A stretch of DNA of 64,000 bases, taken from assembly GCA_032027085.1 (NCBI GenBank), contig JAVSMS010000001.1:2000332-2064331 (forward strand), written 5' to 3'. Below are positions 19,350 to 32,197 of the stretch, piece after piece. Source of the DNA: Pseudorhodoplanes sp. (GTDB lineage: Bacteria > Pseudomonadota > Alphaproteobacteria > Rhizobiales > Xanthobacteraceae). A program made the translations under genes and the position numbers. The first letter of the stretch is position 1; the number at the start of each line of letters is the position of its first letter. A model generated the notes under the pieces. That model searched no databases, had not been told where the DNA came from, and saw only the letters and a list, made by a program, of their open reading frames with translations.

Positions 19350-21521
19350 ATGGCGGCCAAGATCGTCGATGTTCTGGTGCCGATCGCGCTCGATCAGGCC
19401 TATTCCTACCGCGTGCCGGCGGGCCTGACGCTTGCGGCCGGCGACGTGGTGGCCGTGCCGTTCGGCGCCAGGGATTATGCCGGCGTGGTGTGGGGCGAGG
19501 GCCATCCGCGGCCGGGCCTGCACAACAAGCTGAAGGAGGTCACCGACAAGCTCGACGTGCCGCCGCTGAAGCCGGAATTGCGCAGTTTCATCGACTGGGT
19601 CGCAGGCTATACGCTCGGCGCGCGCGGCATGGTGCTGCGCATGGCTTTGCGCATGGGCGAGAATCTCAGCCCCGCGCGCGAGAAGGTCGGGGTGCGGCTC
19701 GCGGGCCCCGCACCGCAACACATGACCAAGGCGCGGGCGCGGGTGATGCAAACACTCAGCGACGGCCTGTTGCGGGGGAAGAGCGAAGCCGCGCAGGAGG
19801 CCGGCGTCTCGGTCGGCGTGATCGACGGGCTGATTGACGAAGGCACGCTGGAGACGCTGGTGCTGCCGCCGGAGCCGGTGGCGCAGGCGCCCGATGCGGA
19901 TTTCCTGCAGCCGGAATTGACGCAGGCGCAGGCCGCAGCCGCCGACACCTTGCGCGAGATGGTGGCGCGGGGCGGCTTTGCCGCGAGCCTGATCGATGGC
20001 GTCACCGGCTCGGGCAAGACCGAAGTCTATTTCGAGGCGGTGGCGGAGAACATCCGGCGCGGCAAACAGACGCTGATCCTGATGCCGGAGATCGCGCTGA
20101 CCACGCAATTCCTCGACCGCTTTTCCGTGCGTTTCGGCGTGCGCCCGGCGGAATGGCATTCGCAGCTTGGCGCGCGCAAGCGCGCGCGCACCTGGGCGGC
20201 GGTGTCGGAGGGTGAAGTCAGCGTGATCGTCGGCGCGCGCTCGGCATTGTTCCTGCCCTATGCCGATCTCGGGCTGATCATCGTCGATGAGGAGCACGAC
20301 CAGGCCTACAAGCAGGAAGACGGCATTCATTATCACGCGCGCGACATGGCGGTGGTGCGCGCGCACGAGGCGCAGATTCCCGTCATCCTCTCGTCGGCGA
20401 CGCCGGCGGTGGAGACCGAAGTAAACGCGCGCCGCGGGCGCTACATACGACTCTCCTTGCCGCAGCGTTTCGGCGGGCAACACATGCCGCATATCGAAGC
20501 CATCGACATGACGCGCGAAGGCCCGCCGCGCGGGCGCTTCATCGCGCCGCGGCTGGTCGAGGCGGTGAAGATCGCGATGGAACGCGGTGAACAGGCGCTG
20601 CTATTCCTCAACCGGCGTGGCTATGCGCCGCTCACGCTGTGCCGCTCATGCGGGCACCGGCTCGATTGCCCGAATTGCGATGCGTGGCTCGTAGACCATC
20701 GATTCAAGCGGCGGCTGGTCTGCCATCATTGTGGCTTCTCCAAGCCGTTGCCGCAGACGTGTCCGAAATGCGAGGCGACGGAATCGTTTGCGCCGATCGG
20801 GCCAGGCGTGGAGCGCCTGCAGGAGGAAGTGGCGACGCTGTTTCCGCAGGCGCGCACCATCATTCTTTCCAGCGATCTCGTGGAATCGGTCGAGCGCCTG
20901 CGGCAGGAGCTCGACGACGTGGCTGAAGGCCGTTTCGACATCATCATCGGCACGCAGCTTGTGGCGAAGGGGCATCATTTTCCCAAGCTCAATCTCGTCG
21001 GCATTGTCGACGCCGATCTTGGGCTTGCGAACGGCGATCCGCGCGCGGCCGAGCGCTCGTTCCAGTTGCTGCATCAGGTGGTGGGCCGCGCCGGGCGCGA
21101 GGCCGGGCAGGGCGTTGGATATTTGCAGACGCATCAGCCGGAACATCCGGTGATGCGCGCGCTGATCGCGGCGGACCGCGACGCCTTCTACGACACCGAA
21201 ATCGCAGCGCGCGAGAAGACCGCTTATCCACCGTTCGGGCGGCTGGCCAGTCTTATCGTATCAGGCGGCGACAAGTACGAGACGGAAGCCTTTGCGCGCA
21301 AGATCGCAAGCAGCGCACCGCTCGACGAAAGCGTGCGTGTGCTGGGCCCGGCGGAAGCGCCGCTCGCGGTGGTGCGCGGCCGGCATCGCCAGCGGCTCTT
21401 GATCAAATCGCCGAAGGCGTTCGACCTCTCCGGCTACATGCGCGGCTGGCTCAGCCACGCGCCGAAGACGCGCGGCACGCTGAAGCTGGAAGTCGATATC
21501 GATCCGCAGAGTTTTTATTAG
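19350..21521 (+). CDS. priA: Primosomal protein N' (replication restart helicase)
   Basis: 723-residue 3'-5' DNA helicase. N-terminal 3'-DNA-end-binding domain (about 1-105), Walker A GVTGSGKT at 217-224, DEEH box in VDEEHDQAYKQED, and an intact zinc domain with eight cysteines spaced as CRSCG, CPNC, CHHCG and CPKC between about 430 and 475. PriA restarts collapsed replication forks by loading DnaB. The start at 19350 is selected because the homologous N-terminus (KIVDVLVPIALDQAYSYRVP) follows; the in-frame extension upstream falls in a repeat element. Confidence 0.96.
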   Translation: MAAKIVDVLVPIALDQAYSYRVPAGLTLAAGDVVAVPFGARDYAGVVWGEGHPRPGLHNKLKEVTDKLDVPPLKPELRSFIDWVAGYTLGARGMVLRMALRMGENLSPAREKVGVRLAGPAPQHMTKARARVMQTLSDGLLRGKSEAAQEAGVSVGVIDGLIDEGTLETLVLPPEPVAQAPDADFLQPELTQAQAAAADTLREMVARGGFAASLIDGVTGSGKTEVYFEAVAENIRRGKQTLILMPEIALTTQFLDRFSVRFGVRPAEWHSQLGARKRARTWAAVSEGEVSVIVGARSALFLPYADLGLIIVDEEHDQAYKQEDGIHYHARDMAVVRAHEAQIPVILSSATPAVETEVNARRGRYIRLSLPQRFGGQHMPHIEAIDMTREGPPRGRFIAPRLVEAVKIAMERGEQALLFLNRRGYAPLTLCRSCGHRLDCPNCDAWLVDHRFKRRLVCHHCGFSKPLPQTCPKCEATESFAPIGPGVERLQEEVATLFPQARTIILSSDLVESVERLRQELDDVAEGRFDIIIGTQLVAKGHHFPKLNLVGIVDADLGLANGDPRAAERSFQLLHQVVGRAGREAGQGVGYLQTHQPEHPVMRALIAADRDAFYDTEIAAREKTAYPPFGRLASLIVSGGDKYETEAFARKIASSAPLDESVRVLGPAEAPLAVVRGRHRQRLLIKSPKAFDLSGYMRGWLSHAPKTRGTLKLEVDIDPQSFY

Positions 21522-21637
21522 ACATGCGAGACTGAGAAGGTAATCGCTTGCCGTAGCAGTCGTGATAAGCAAATATCCTTATTGAGGGCGGACACCCAGC
21601 TTGCATCGGGTTGCCGGCTGACGAGCAGGGGGGCAAC

Positions 21638-22108
21638 ATGCGCGGGTTCATTGCTTACGCCAAAGCCGTACCTTTACTCAGAATCTTCGGCCTGATTGCG
21701 TGCACCGCTGTCCTAACTCAAGGATCGTTCGCATTCGCCGACGGCTCATCTCTTCCCTATGGCGGCGGCGGCCGCATCAAGCCTGGAGAGATTATCAAAA
21801 AATATAACCAGTCGGGCGAGCTGTTCCGCATAGAAGGCAGTTGCCAATCATCGTGCACTATGCTGCTCGCAATCAAGAATGTCTGCGTCGATCCCAACGC
21901 CAGACTTCTATTCCATGCGGCGCTCTTTCCGAACGAGAAAGGTCAGAAGCCGCCGCCGGCAAGGCAGGCAGCCATGCTGAATTCGTACAATGCGAAGCTG
22001 CGCAACTATCTCGTTGCGAACCATTATGTCGATACGTTCGAATTCCACGCCATCTCGGGTCGCGACATCATTCAGAAATTCGGCTATCGGGCGTGTCCGG
22101 GCAAATAG
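21638..22108 (+). CDS. Secreted hypothetical protein with paired cysteines
   Basis: 156-residue protein with a signal peptide (hydrophobic stretch about 13-35 ending in FAFA) and a small domain with GSCQSSCTMLLAIKNVCVDPNARLLFHAAL. This pattern is seen in short periplasmic proteins of this order and resembles the oxyanion/Ser region of ClpP-crotonase-like secreted proteins (SSCTM ... H). The start follows GAGCAGGGGGG; an alternative ATG lies 27 bases upstream. The function is unknown. Its 3' end abuts the truncated Bug gene on the other strand. Confidence 0.65.
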   Translation: MRGFIAYAKAVPLLRIFGLIACTAVLTQGSFAFADGSSLPYGGGGRIKPGEIIKKYNQSGELFRIEGSCQSSCTMLLAIKNVCVDPNARLLFHAALFPNEKGQKPPPARQAAMLNSYNAKLRNYLVANHYVDTFEFHAISGRDIIQKFGYRACPGK

Positions 22109-22126
22109 AAGCGCGGATGCCTTGGT

Positions 22127-22680
22127 GAAGTTGCCGAAACAAACAGCGCGCCCGACAGATGCGGCGAGGTGCCGACGCCCGGGCTGCCATAAGTGACCTG
22201 ATCGCGCGTCTTCGCCCACGCGATAAAGTCCTGCGGCGTTTTTGAGGGCACGTGCTGGCTCGCCACCAGCGCGACATTCGGCAATTCGTAAGTCAGCGAA
22301 GCGGGAACGATGTCGCGCTCCGGGTCGAACGGCATCTTGGCATAGAGGAACTGGTTGATCGCAAAATGCCCGATGGTCGCCGCACCCAGCTATAGCCATC
22401 CGGCGCCATCTTCGCCACCGCGTCGATGCCGGTATTGCCGCCCGCGCCCGGGCGGTTCTCGATGACGAAGGGCCGGCCGAACCGGCTCTGCAACTGCTCC
22501 GCATAGAGGCGGGCGAGCACGTCGGCCAATCCTCCGGCCGGATACGGCACGATGATACGTACCGGTTCTGTTCGGCCAGGTGCCGGCATCAGCGTTTTGC
22601 GCGAAGGTCGGTGTCGCCGCGAGAGCAGCCAAGGCATTGCCGAGCAGGGCGCGGCGCGTGATCGACCGGCGCAGGGTCAT
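22127..22680 (-). pseudogene. Decayed Bug-family tricarboxylate-binding receptor fragment
   Basis: Reading from 22680: a signal peptide (MTLRRSITRRALLGNALAALAATPTFAQ), then VRIIVPYPAGGLADVLARL ... RPGAGGNTGIDAVAKMAPDGYS in a second frame, then AATIGHFAINQFLYAKMPFDPERDI ... YGSPGVGTSPHLSGALF back in the first frame. These are the conserved N-terminal blocks of TctC/Bug periplasmic receptors. There is one frameshift near 22565 (an extra base in AGAACC) and another near 22390. Homology stops after about 190 residues of an expected 320, so the gene is also truncated. No partner TctA/TctB genes are nearby. Confidence 0.85.
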
Positions 22681-22844
22681 GGGCGTTTTCCCCGGCAGGA
22701 AGACAAGGCAATCCTGTGCAAACGCGTGCAGGCCATCAGATCATGTTCGGGGCCACTTATCTTGTCGCCCTGATAGCGGCGGTCTGCTTCGGCGACCGGT
22801 ATCGCCTCACCACTGAACGCAATCGTCGCGCCGATCGCCGTGCA

Positions 22845-24572
22845 CTAGTGCTGCGCGGGGGTCTGCGCCGGTTCCCCGTTCGATGCGCTTGCCCGCAATG
22901 CCCGTTCCACGCTGGCGACGTAATGAACGGCGCGGCCGCGCAGGCCCGGCAACCCGAAGGAGCGCCGCACATGCGGACGCACGCCGGCGAAATAGACCTT
23001 GCTGCCGGCCTTATGCAGGCGGTGCACGAAACGCTCCAGCGCCGCGGCGGCGGTGATGTCGATGAAGGGCACGTCGGAGAAATCCAGGATGAAGACGCGT
23101 GGTGGCTTCACCACACGATCGAGAATGAGGTTCACGCGTGCGGTCGCGCCGAAGAAGAAGGCGCCGCTGATGCGATAGGTCATCACGTTGCCATTGCGCA
23201 GTCCCTGATAGGGCGGGCGGCCATCGGCGCGGTCGGAGGTGTCTTCACGCACGAATTGCGGATCGCCTTCCACCTCGATGGTCTCGGCCATGCGATGCAG
23301 GAACAGGAAGGAGCCGAGCACGACGCCGACACCGATACCGGTGAGCAGATCGTAGAAAATCGTCAGCAGGAAAGTGGCCAGCAAAATCAGCGCGTCGGCG
23401 CGCGAGGAGCGCAGCAGGACCGCGAACTCGGCTTTGTCCGCCATCGACCATGCGACCACGACAAGCACGCCGGCGAGCGCGGCGAGCGGGATATAGGCGA
23501 CCAGCGGCATCGCAAACAGAACGAAGAGCAGCAGATACAGCGAATGAAACATGCCGGCGACGGGCCCGCGCGCGCCGGCGCGGATATTGGTCGCGGTGCG
23601 GGCGATGGTGCCGGTGACGGGGACGCCGCCGCAGGCCGCGGCTGCGAAATTGCCGACGCCCTGCGCCACCAATTCGCAGTTGGAGCGATGCCGGCGCCCG
23701 GTCATGCCGTCAGCCACCACGGCTGACAACAGGGATTCGATGGCGCCGAGCAATGCGATGGCAACGGCGTCAGGAAAAACGGCGCGCAGCTTTTCAACGC
23801 TGAAAGTCGGGATGGACGGCGCCGGCAGGCCCGAGGCGATGGCGCCGAAGCGGGTGCCGATGGTTTCGACGTTGAGCTGCAATCCGGCCGTCATGATCGC
23901 GGCGAGCACGACCGCGATCAGCAGCGACGGCCAGTTCGGCCGGTAACGCCGCACAAGCAGGATCGTTGCGATGGAGAAGACCGACAGCGCAACCGTGACC
24001 GGGCTGATGGTGCCGATCGCGTTCCATAACGCCGCGACTTTCGGCAAAAATTCCGCCGGCTCTTTGTCCAGATTCAGACCGAGAAGGTCGCGCAATTGCG
24101 TGACCATGATGATGGTGGCGATGCCGGCGGTGAAGCCGACCGTCACCGGATAGGGGATGTATTTGACGTAGGTGCCGAGCTGCAGAAAGCCGATCACGAG
24201 CAGGATCAGGCCGGCGATCATGGTGGCCAGAACCAGGCCGTCATAGCCGTGCCGCGACACCACCAGCGCGACCAGACTGATGAAGGCCGCCGCCGGGCCG
24301 CCGATCTGGAAACGGCTGCCGCCGATAAGCGAAATCAAGAAACCGCCGACGATGGCGGTGTAGAGGCCGCGCTCCGGACTGACGCCGGCGCCGATGGCGA
24401 TGGCCATGGAGAGCGGCAGCGCGACAATGGCGACGGTCAGACCGGCAAGGGCGTCGGCGCGCAGGCCGGCCACACCGTAGCCTTCCCGCAATATTGTGAC
24501 CAGCTTGGGGGTGAAGAGATCGGCAAAAGCCGGTTCACGGCGGCCATGTGCCGCCGGCAAAGGAGCGTGCAT
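22845..24572 (-). CDS. SulP family inorganic anion transporter with STAS domain
   Basis: 575-residue SLC26/SulP transporter. An N-terminal membrane domain of about 12-14 segments (25-435) includes the family region ALPLSMAIAIGAGVSPERGLYTAIVGG. It is followed by a cytoplasmic STAS domain (about 455-555) with the LDFSDVPFIDITAAAALERF signature. It probably imports sulfate, bicarbonate or another anion; the sequence does not decide which. No carbonic anhydrase or sulfate-assimilation gene is adjacent. Confidence 0.9.
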   Translation of the reverse strand: MHAPLPAAHGRREPAFADLFTPKLVTILREGYGVAGLRADALAGLTVAIVALPLSMAIAIGAGVSPERGLYTAIVGGFLISLIGGSRFQIGGPAAAFISLVALVVSRHGYDGLVLATMIAGLILLVIGFLQLGTYVKYIPYPVTVGFTAGIATIIMVTQLRDLLGLNLDKEPAEFLPKVAALWNAIGTISPVTVALSVFSIATILLVRRYRPNWPSLLIAVVLAAIMTAGLQLNVETIGTRFGAIASGLPAPSIPTFSVEKLRAVFPDAVAIALLGAIESLLSAVVADGMTGRRHRSNCELVAQGVGNFAAAACGGVPVTGTIARTATNIRAGARGPVAGMFHSLYLLLFVLFAMPLVAYIPLAALAGVLVVVAWSMADKAEFAVLLRSSRADALILLATFLLTIFYDLLTGIGVGVVLGSFLFLHRMAETIEVEGDPQFVREDTSDRADGRPPYQGLRNGNVMTYRISGAFFFGATARVNLILDRVVKPPRVFILDFSDVPFIDITAAAALERFVHRLHKAGSKVYFAGVRPHVRRSFGLPGLRGRAVHYVASVERALRASASNGEPAQTPAQH

Positions 24573-24680
24573 TCCTGATCCTCAAGGAAGGGCAGGCGAG
24601 GGGGAACACGTCCCTTAGCGCATTTCCCGGTGATTTGGTGGCTCGGGCGAAATTTATTTCTGTTTTGAGGAGCTTCGCAC

Positions 24681-24995
24681 TCAGGTGACGAGCTTCAAAC
24701 CAATGATGCCCCCCAAGATCAGGCCCACGCAGCCGAGCCGCAGGACGGTGGCCGGCTCGGCGAACAGCACGATGCCGAGAATCACAGTGCCGACGGCGCC
24801 GATCCCGGTCCAGACCGCATAGGCGGTGCCGACCGGCAGGGTTTTCAGGGCCAGGCCGAGGAAGGCGAGGCTCAGGATCATGGCCAGAATGGTGCCGACG
24901 GACGGCCAGAGGCGCGAGAAGCCGTCAGTGTATTTGAGGCCGATGGCCCAGCCGATCTCGAACAGGCCGGCGATCACCAGATAGGTCCATGCCAT
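24681..24995 (-). CDS. sugE: Small multidrug resistance family guanidinium exporter (Gdx/SugE)
   Basis: 104-residue four-helix SMR protein. Glu13 in helix 1 ([16 protein letters not shown]) is the proton/substrate site. The pattern W-A-x-G-L-K-Y-T-x-G-F-x-R-L-W-P-S is that of the Gdx/SugE subgroup, which exports guanidinium in antiport with protons, not the Qac subgroup. Its 5' leader carries a candidate guanidine-II riboswitch and a hairpin enclosing the ribosome-binding site, which independently supports the guanidinium assignment. Confidence 0.9.
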   Translation of the reverse strand: MAWTYLVIAGLFEIGWAIGLKYTDGFSRLWPSVGTILAMILSLAFLGLALKTLPVGTAYAVWTGIGAVGTVILGIVLFAEPATVLRLGCVGLILGGIIGLKLVT

Positions 24996-24996
24996 G

Positions 24997-25011
24997 ACGA
25001 AGCTCCTTCGT
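24997..25011 (-). promoter_or_regulatory. Hairpin sequestering the sugE ribosome-binding site
   Basis: On the minus strand, ACGAAG-GAG-CTTCGT forms a perfect 6-bp stem whose arm and loop contain the Shine-Dalgarno AAGGAG, seven bases before the ATG. This suggests translational control by the leader RNA. Confidence 0.6.
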
Positions 25012-25083
25012 GAGCGCGCCGGCGCGGCGCGCTGGCAGGGCCGTCCCTACCGGTGCCGGGGAACTTTGCGAGGCCGCCCTCGC
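25012..25083 (-). promoter_or_regulatory. Candidate guanidine-II (mini-ykkC) riboswitch
   Basis: Two short hairpins precede sugE. The distal one (25068-25083) has a 6-bp stem and loop GCGG. The proximal one (25034-25051) has a 7-bp stem and loop ACGG flanked by GGG/CCC. They are separated by 16 bases. Guanidine-II RNAs are defined by two such hairpins with ACGR loops and are known upstream of sugE/gdx. The first loop departs by one base (G for A). An extra GC-rich 8-bp hairpin (25013-25033) follows. Confidence 0.65.
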
Positions 25084-25196
25084 CGCTCGAAGATAGAGCC
25101 GGCAGGCCGCCTTTCAATCGGCGGCGCGGGCATGTGCGACCTGCAACCAGAGACACACAAGCTGCTCAAATCCCGCCATTCCGGCCCTTCACATTG

Positions 25197-25224
25197 TTGC
25201 ACCGCATGGCGTGGCGTGTTAGCA
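25197..25224 (+). promoter_or_regulatory. Possible atp operon promoter
   Basis: TTGCAC (25197-25202) and TTAGCA (25219-25224) are 16 bases apart, about 140 bases before atpH. A weak match to the alphaproteobacterial housekeeping promoter; inference only. The rest of the 25084-25364 spacer shows no gene. Confidence 0.3.
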
Positions 25225-25364
25225 CCGCCTCGATTTTGCAGGGACTCCGGGGCGTTCCGTGATGTCCAGCAAACATCGGAATTCCCTCTTGGATTCCAAT
25301 GGTTTACGCCGCCGCTCCGGCGACGGCGTCAGGCCTGCGGATTGACCATTTCAGACGAGTTGCA

Positions 25365-27454
<2,090 letters not shown>

Positions 27455-27482
27455 TGAACGGCATGTGGGCCAACGCCTCTTT

Positions 27483-27600
27483 CACCCTCCCCCTTGCGGG
27501 GAGGGTCGGCGCGCGTAAGCGCGCCGGGGTGGGGGTCTACGCGATGTTCACCGCAGTTACCCCCCTCCCCAGCCCTCCCCCACAGGGGGGGAGGGAGCGG
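27483..27600. repeat. Dispersed palindromic repeat, family D, in the atpA-atpG gap
   Basis: CCCTCCCCCTTGCGGGGAGGGTCGGCGCGC-GTAA-GCGCGCCGGGGTGGGGG and, 40 bases on, CCCCTCCCCAGCCCTCCCCCACAGGGGGGGAGGGAGCGGG. Two GC-rich inverted elements lie between co-transcribed ATP synthase genes. Probably a REP-type insertion, not coding. Confidence 0.65.
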
Positions 27601-27621
27601 GCTGGAGCAAGTGGATAAGAC

Positions 27622-28506
27622 ATGGCTTCTCTCAAGGACATGCGTGTCCGCATCGCCGCGACCAAGGCGACGCAGAAGATCACCAAGGCGATGCAGATGG
27701 TCGCAGCGTCCAAACTGCGGCGCGCGCAGGCGGCGGCGGAAGCCGCGCGACCTTTCGCCCAGCGCATGGACCGGGTTCTGGGCAACATCGCCGCGACCGT
27801 CACGGACTTCGAATCGGCGCCGAAACTGCTCGGCGGCACCGGCAGCGACCGCGTGCATCTCCTGATTGTCTGCACCGGCGAACGCGGACTGTGCGGCGCC
27901 TTCAATTCGGCGATTGGGCGTCTGGCCCGCGAGAAAGCGAATGCGCTGCTGAGCGAAGGCAAAGAGGTCAAGATCTTTTGCGTTGGCCGCAAGGGCTACG
28001 AGCTTCTTCGCCGCTCTTTCGAAAAGAACATCATCGACCATATCGACCTGCGCAGCGTGCGCAATCTGCAATTCGAGCATGCCAACGGCATCGCCGAAAA
28101 GATCATCGCGCTCTATGAGCAAGGCGGTTTTGACGTCGCGACCCTGTTCTACTCGCAGTTCAAATCCGTGATCGCGCAGATCCCAACTGCCCAGCAGGTC
28201 ATTCCGCCGGTGTTTCCGGAGGCGGAAAACGGCGCGGCGAAGGGTCCGGACGTGTCCTATGAATACGAGCCGGATGAACTCGACATTCTCGGCGAACTCT
28301 TGCCGCGCAATCTCGCCGTGCAGATTTTCCGTGCGCTGCTTGAGAACAACGCCTCCTTCTATGGCGCGCAGATGACCGCGATGGACAACGCCACGCGCAA
28401 CGCCGGCGACATGATCCGCAAGCAGACCATCACCTATAACCGCACCCGCCAAGCCATGATCACGAAGGAACTGATCGAGATCATCTCCGGCGCGGAAGCG
28501 CTCTAA
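27622..28506 (+). CDS. atpG: F1 ATP synthase gamma subunit
   Basis: 294-residue central-stalk subunit. The N-terminal helix [36 protein letters not shown] and the C-terminal helix with [42 protein letters not shown] form the rotating coiled coil. The loop region around residues 198-215 ([19 protein letters not shown]) is alphaproteobacteria-like. Third gene of the operon, after a repeat-filled gap of 167 bases. Confidence 0.97.
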   Translation: MASLKDMRVRIAATKATQKITKAMQMVAASKLRRAQAAAEAARPFAQRMDRVLGNIAATVTDFESAPKLLGGTGSDRVHLLIVCTGERGLCGAFNSAIGRLAREKANALLSEGKEVKIFCVGRKGYELLRRSFEKNIIDHIDLRSVRNLQFEHANGIAEKIIALYEQGGFDVATLFYSQFKSVIAQIPTAQQVIPPVFPEAENGAAKGPDVSYEYEPDELDILGELLPRNLAVQIFRALLENNASFYGAQMTAMDNATRNAGDMIRKQTITYNRTRQAMITKELIEIISGAEAL

Positions 28507-28521
28507 AGACACGATTTGTAG

Positions 28522-29979
<1,458 letters not shown>

Positions 29980-29988
29980 CTACTCCAA

Positions 29989-30090
29989 TGTCGTCCCCGC
30001 GAAAGCGGGGACCCATGGCCACCGGGTCCCAATTGAATTCAGTGGCTATGGATTCCGGCTCTCGCGCTGCGCGCTCGGCCGGAACGACGA
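29989..30090. repeat. Dispersed palindromic repeat, family A, in the atpD-atpC gap
   Basis: TCGTCCCCGCGAAAGCGGGGACCCAT ... GGCTATGGATTCCGGCTC ... CGGCCGGAACGACGA, the same layout as at 38101-38210 and 19181-19291. It separates two operon genes without an apparent terminator T-run. Confidence 0.75.
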
Positions 30091-30105
30091 AAATCGAGGT
30101 TTGTC

Positions 30106-30516
30106 ATGGCCACCTTCCACTTCGATCTCGTTTCGCCGGAGCGTCTGCTGTTCTCGGGTGAAGTCGAGCAGGTCGATGTTCCCGGTTCCGAAGGCGATTT
30201 CGGAGTGCTCGCCGATCATGCGCCGATGGTTACCATTGTGCGGCCGGGCATCCTGACGATCTACAGCAACGGCAAAGAAGAGAAAGTCGTGGTACTCGGC
30301 GGATTCGCTGAAGTCGGTCCTACCGGCCTGACTGTACTCGCCGACGTGGCCGACACTGTCGAGGACATGGATCGTGCCGTGATCGCCAAGCAGATCAAGG
30401 AAACCGAGAAGCGCATGGCGGAGCTGGAGCAGGGGACGCCACTCGACAAGGAAGTCGCGCGGCTCGATCACCTCAAGGCGCTGGATTATCACCTGCACGG
30501 CACCGCGATGCATTGA
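30106..30516 (+). CDS. atpC: F1 ATP synthase epsilon subunit
   Basis: 136-residue epsilon subunit. The N-terminal beta-sandwich starts [34 protein letters not shown] and contains the DHAP motif. The C-terminal helical hairpin (about 88-136) ends in [13 protein letters not shown]. It inhibits ATP hydrolysis and couples rotation. Last gene of the operon, followed by a strong terminator. Confidence 0.96.
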   Translation: MATFHFDLVSPERLLFSGEVEQVDVPGSEGDFGVLADHAPMVTIVRPGILTIYSNGKEEKVVVLGGFAEVGPTGLTVLADVADTVEDMDRAVIAKQIKETEKRMAELEQGTPLDKEVARLDHLKALDYHLHGTAMH

Positions 30517-30543
30517 GCGGCGAGAGCCGGAGACCTGAGAAAA

Positions 30544-30571
30544 GGCCGGGCGATGCCCGGCTTTTTTTTTT
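30544..30571 (+). terminator. Intrinsic terminator of atpHAGDC
   Basis: GCCGGGC (30545-30551) / GCCCGGC (30555-30561) with a three-base loop, followed directly by ten T residues (30562-30571), 28 bases after the atpC stop. Confidence 0.95.
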
Positions 30572-30587
30572 ACGTTGCGCGCTTCAT

Positions 30588-30682
30588 TTGTCATGCCCGG
30601 CCTTGTGCCGGTCATCCGTGTCTTAAGACATGACAGCCAGGAAAGACGTGGATGGCCGGGACAAGCCCGGCCGTAACGAGAT
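30588..30682. repeat. Dispersed palindromic repeat, family C
   Basis: TGTCATGCCCGGCCTTGTGCCGG ... GATGGCCGGGACAAGCCCGGCCGTAACGA with an inner GTCTTAAGACATGACA palindrome, between the atpC terminator and the convergent DUF533 gene. Confidence 0.6.
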
Positions 30683-30684
30683 GG

Positions 30685-31446
30685 TTACCCCGCAAAAGCC
30701 GGCGTTGTTGAAGGAGTCGTCGCGCCCTCGACGGTTGCATGCAGATGCTTCACCAGCGCGTCGTCAAGATTGAGCCGCGCCGCCAGAAGACCGAGATAGG
30801 CGCGCTCCGACGCGTTATCGACATCGATCGCCAGCAGCGAGGCGGCGTAGATGCTGGCCGCCTCCTCCGGCGTTGCCGCCGCGCGCGCCACCGCGTCCAC
30901 ATCGAGCGGCTTGCGCAACTCATCCATCACAAAGGCCTTGTCGTCGGTGGACAAAGGCAGCTTGTCCATCTCGGCGAAGATCGCGGCCTGTTCCTTGGCG
31001 TCGATATGGCCGTCAGATTTCGCCGCGGAGATCATCGCGCGCAGCAAATGGCGGCTCAGCGACTGCTGCTGCTCGGCCTGTACCGGCGCGAAAGGCGTAT
31101 CCTTCGGTGGCGGCAACAGTCCGGCCGGGGCGCTCTCGACGGTCGATTGCGCGACCGTCTTGCCCGATTGCCAGTTCTGATAGGCCTTGTAGGCAAGCGC
31201 CCCGACCACGGCCATGCCGCCGAGCTGCAAGGCTGTGGCAGACATCTTGCGGCCCTGCTTGGAACCGAGCAGCAGGGCGACGAGACCGCCGGCGACTGCG
31301 CCGCCGCCAATGCCGCCCAGATTGTTGCCGACGGCATTTCCCAGACCGCCAGCGACGCCGCCAAGGCTGCTGCGAGGCTGCAGGTTGGGCTGATTGTTGG
31401 CCGGCGTTCCGAGAAATTGATCGAGCAGGTTCTTGGCATCGAACAT
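30685..31446 (-). CDS. DUF533 / TerB-like tellurite-resistance-fold membrane protein
   Basis: 253 residues. A Gly-rich N-terminal half includes a hydrophobic segment (about 45-95), typical of YebE-like DUF533 proteins. A C-terminal all-helical TerB-like domain (about 130-245) holds LLRAMISAAKSDGHIDAKEQ and ASIYAASLLAIDVDNASERAYL. The function of the family is unclear; TerB-like folds bind metals through acidic residues. Start taken at MFDAKNLLDQFLG (31446), not the further in-frame ATG at 31479. Confidence 0.85.
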   Translation of the reverse strand: MFDAKNLLDQFLGTPANNQPNLQPRSSLGGVAGGLGNAVGNNLGGIGGGAVAGGLVALLLGSKQGRKMSATALQLGGMAVVGALAYKAYQNWQSGKTVAQSTVESAPAGLLPPPKDTPFAPVQAEQQQSLSRHLLRAMISAAKSDGHIDAKEQAAIFAEMDKLPLSTDDKAFVMDELRKPLDVDAVARAAATPEEAASIYAASLLAIDVDNASERAYLGLLAARLNLDDALVKHLHATVEGATTPSTTPAFAG

Positions 31447-31545
31447 CGTGGTGGGACCTCCCGTAAATGACAGCTTCACCTAGGGAGTGCCGTCGGCCGC
31501 TTCACGGCAGGCGCATGCGGCCAAACGTCTCGGGTGTATTCCCGC

Positions 31546-32046
31546 TCAGACAAGGTGCGCGAAGCTTTGCGCGACCTGGTCGTAAACCGGCCGCTTGAAG
31601 GGAATGATCAGGCCGGGAAGATTCTCAAGTTTCTCCCAGCGCCAGTCGATGAATTCAGGTTTGTGCGCGCCGCCAGCCGGGTGCGCGATGTCGATCTCGC
31701 TCTCGTCGCCGGTGAAGCGCAGGGCATACCATTTCTGTTTCTGGCCGCGATATTTGCCCTTCCAGGCCTGGCCGACGATCTCGCGTGGGATGTCGTAGAA
31801 CAGCCAGTCCGCGATCTCGCCGATTTTTTCGACTGAGCGGATATTGGTTTCCTCATAGAGTTCGCGGAGCGCCGCGGGCCACGGGTCTTCGCCATCGTCG
31901 ATGCCGCCCTGCGGCATTTGCCAGGCGTGGGTCTCGTCGACATGCTCCGGGCCTTCGCTGCGGCGGCCGATGAACACAAGCCCATCGCGGTTCAGAACGG
32001 CGACCCCGACGCAGGGGCGATAGGGAAGATCTTCGAAGCGGGGCAT
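31546..32046 (-). CDS. rppH: RNA pyrophosphohydrolase
   Basis: 166-residue Nudix hydrolase. The Nudix box spans 47-69 ([23 protein letters not shown]), with the catalytic glutamates REL-EE. The N-terminal [21 protein letters not shown] and C-terminal FKRPVYDQV match RppH. It removes pyrophosphate from 5'-triphosphorylated mRNA to trigger decay. It lies directly downstream of the deacetylase-ctpA-envC group, a usual order in Hyphomicrobiales. Confidence 0.93.
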   Translation of the reverse strand: MPRFEDLPYRPCVGVAVLNRDGLVFIGRRSEGPEHVDETHAWQMPQGGIDDGEDPWPAALRELYEETNIRSVEKIGEIADWLFYDIPREIVGQAWKGKYRGQKQKWYALRFTGDESEIDIAHPAGGAHKPEFIDWRWEKLENLPGLIIPFKRPVYDQVAQSFAHLV

Positions 32047-32197
32047 TGCAATGTCACCTGTCGTCCCGGCCAAGCGAGTGCAAGCCTGACTTGCACTTTG
32101 GTGCGTTAAATCCGCCTCGTCCTGAGGGTGCAGCGGAGCTGCGCGTCTCGAAGGTTGGGGCCAATTGAGGCTTCGCGGTTCTATTGCAGTTGGAAGG

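Noticed and set aside
24997-25160. Guanidine-I (ykkC) riboswitch
   Set aside because: The conserved ykkC multi-stem core is not seen; the two short ACGR-type hairpins fit class II better.
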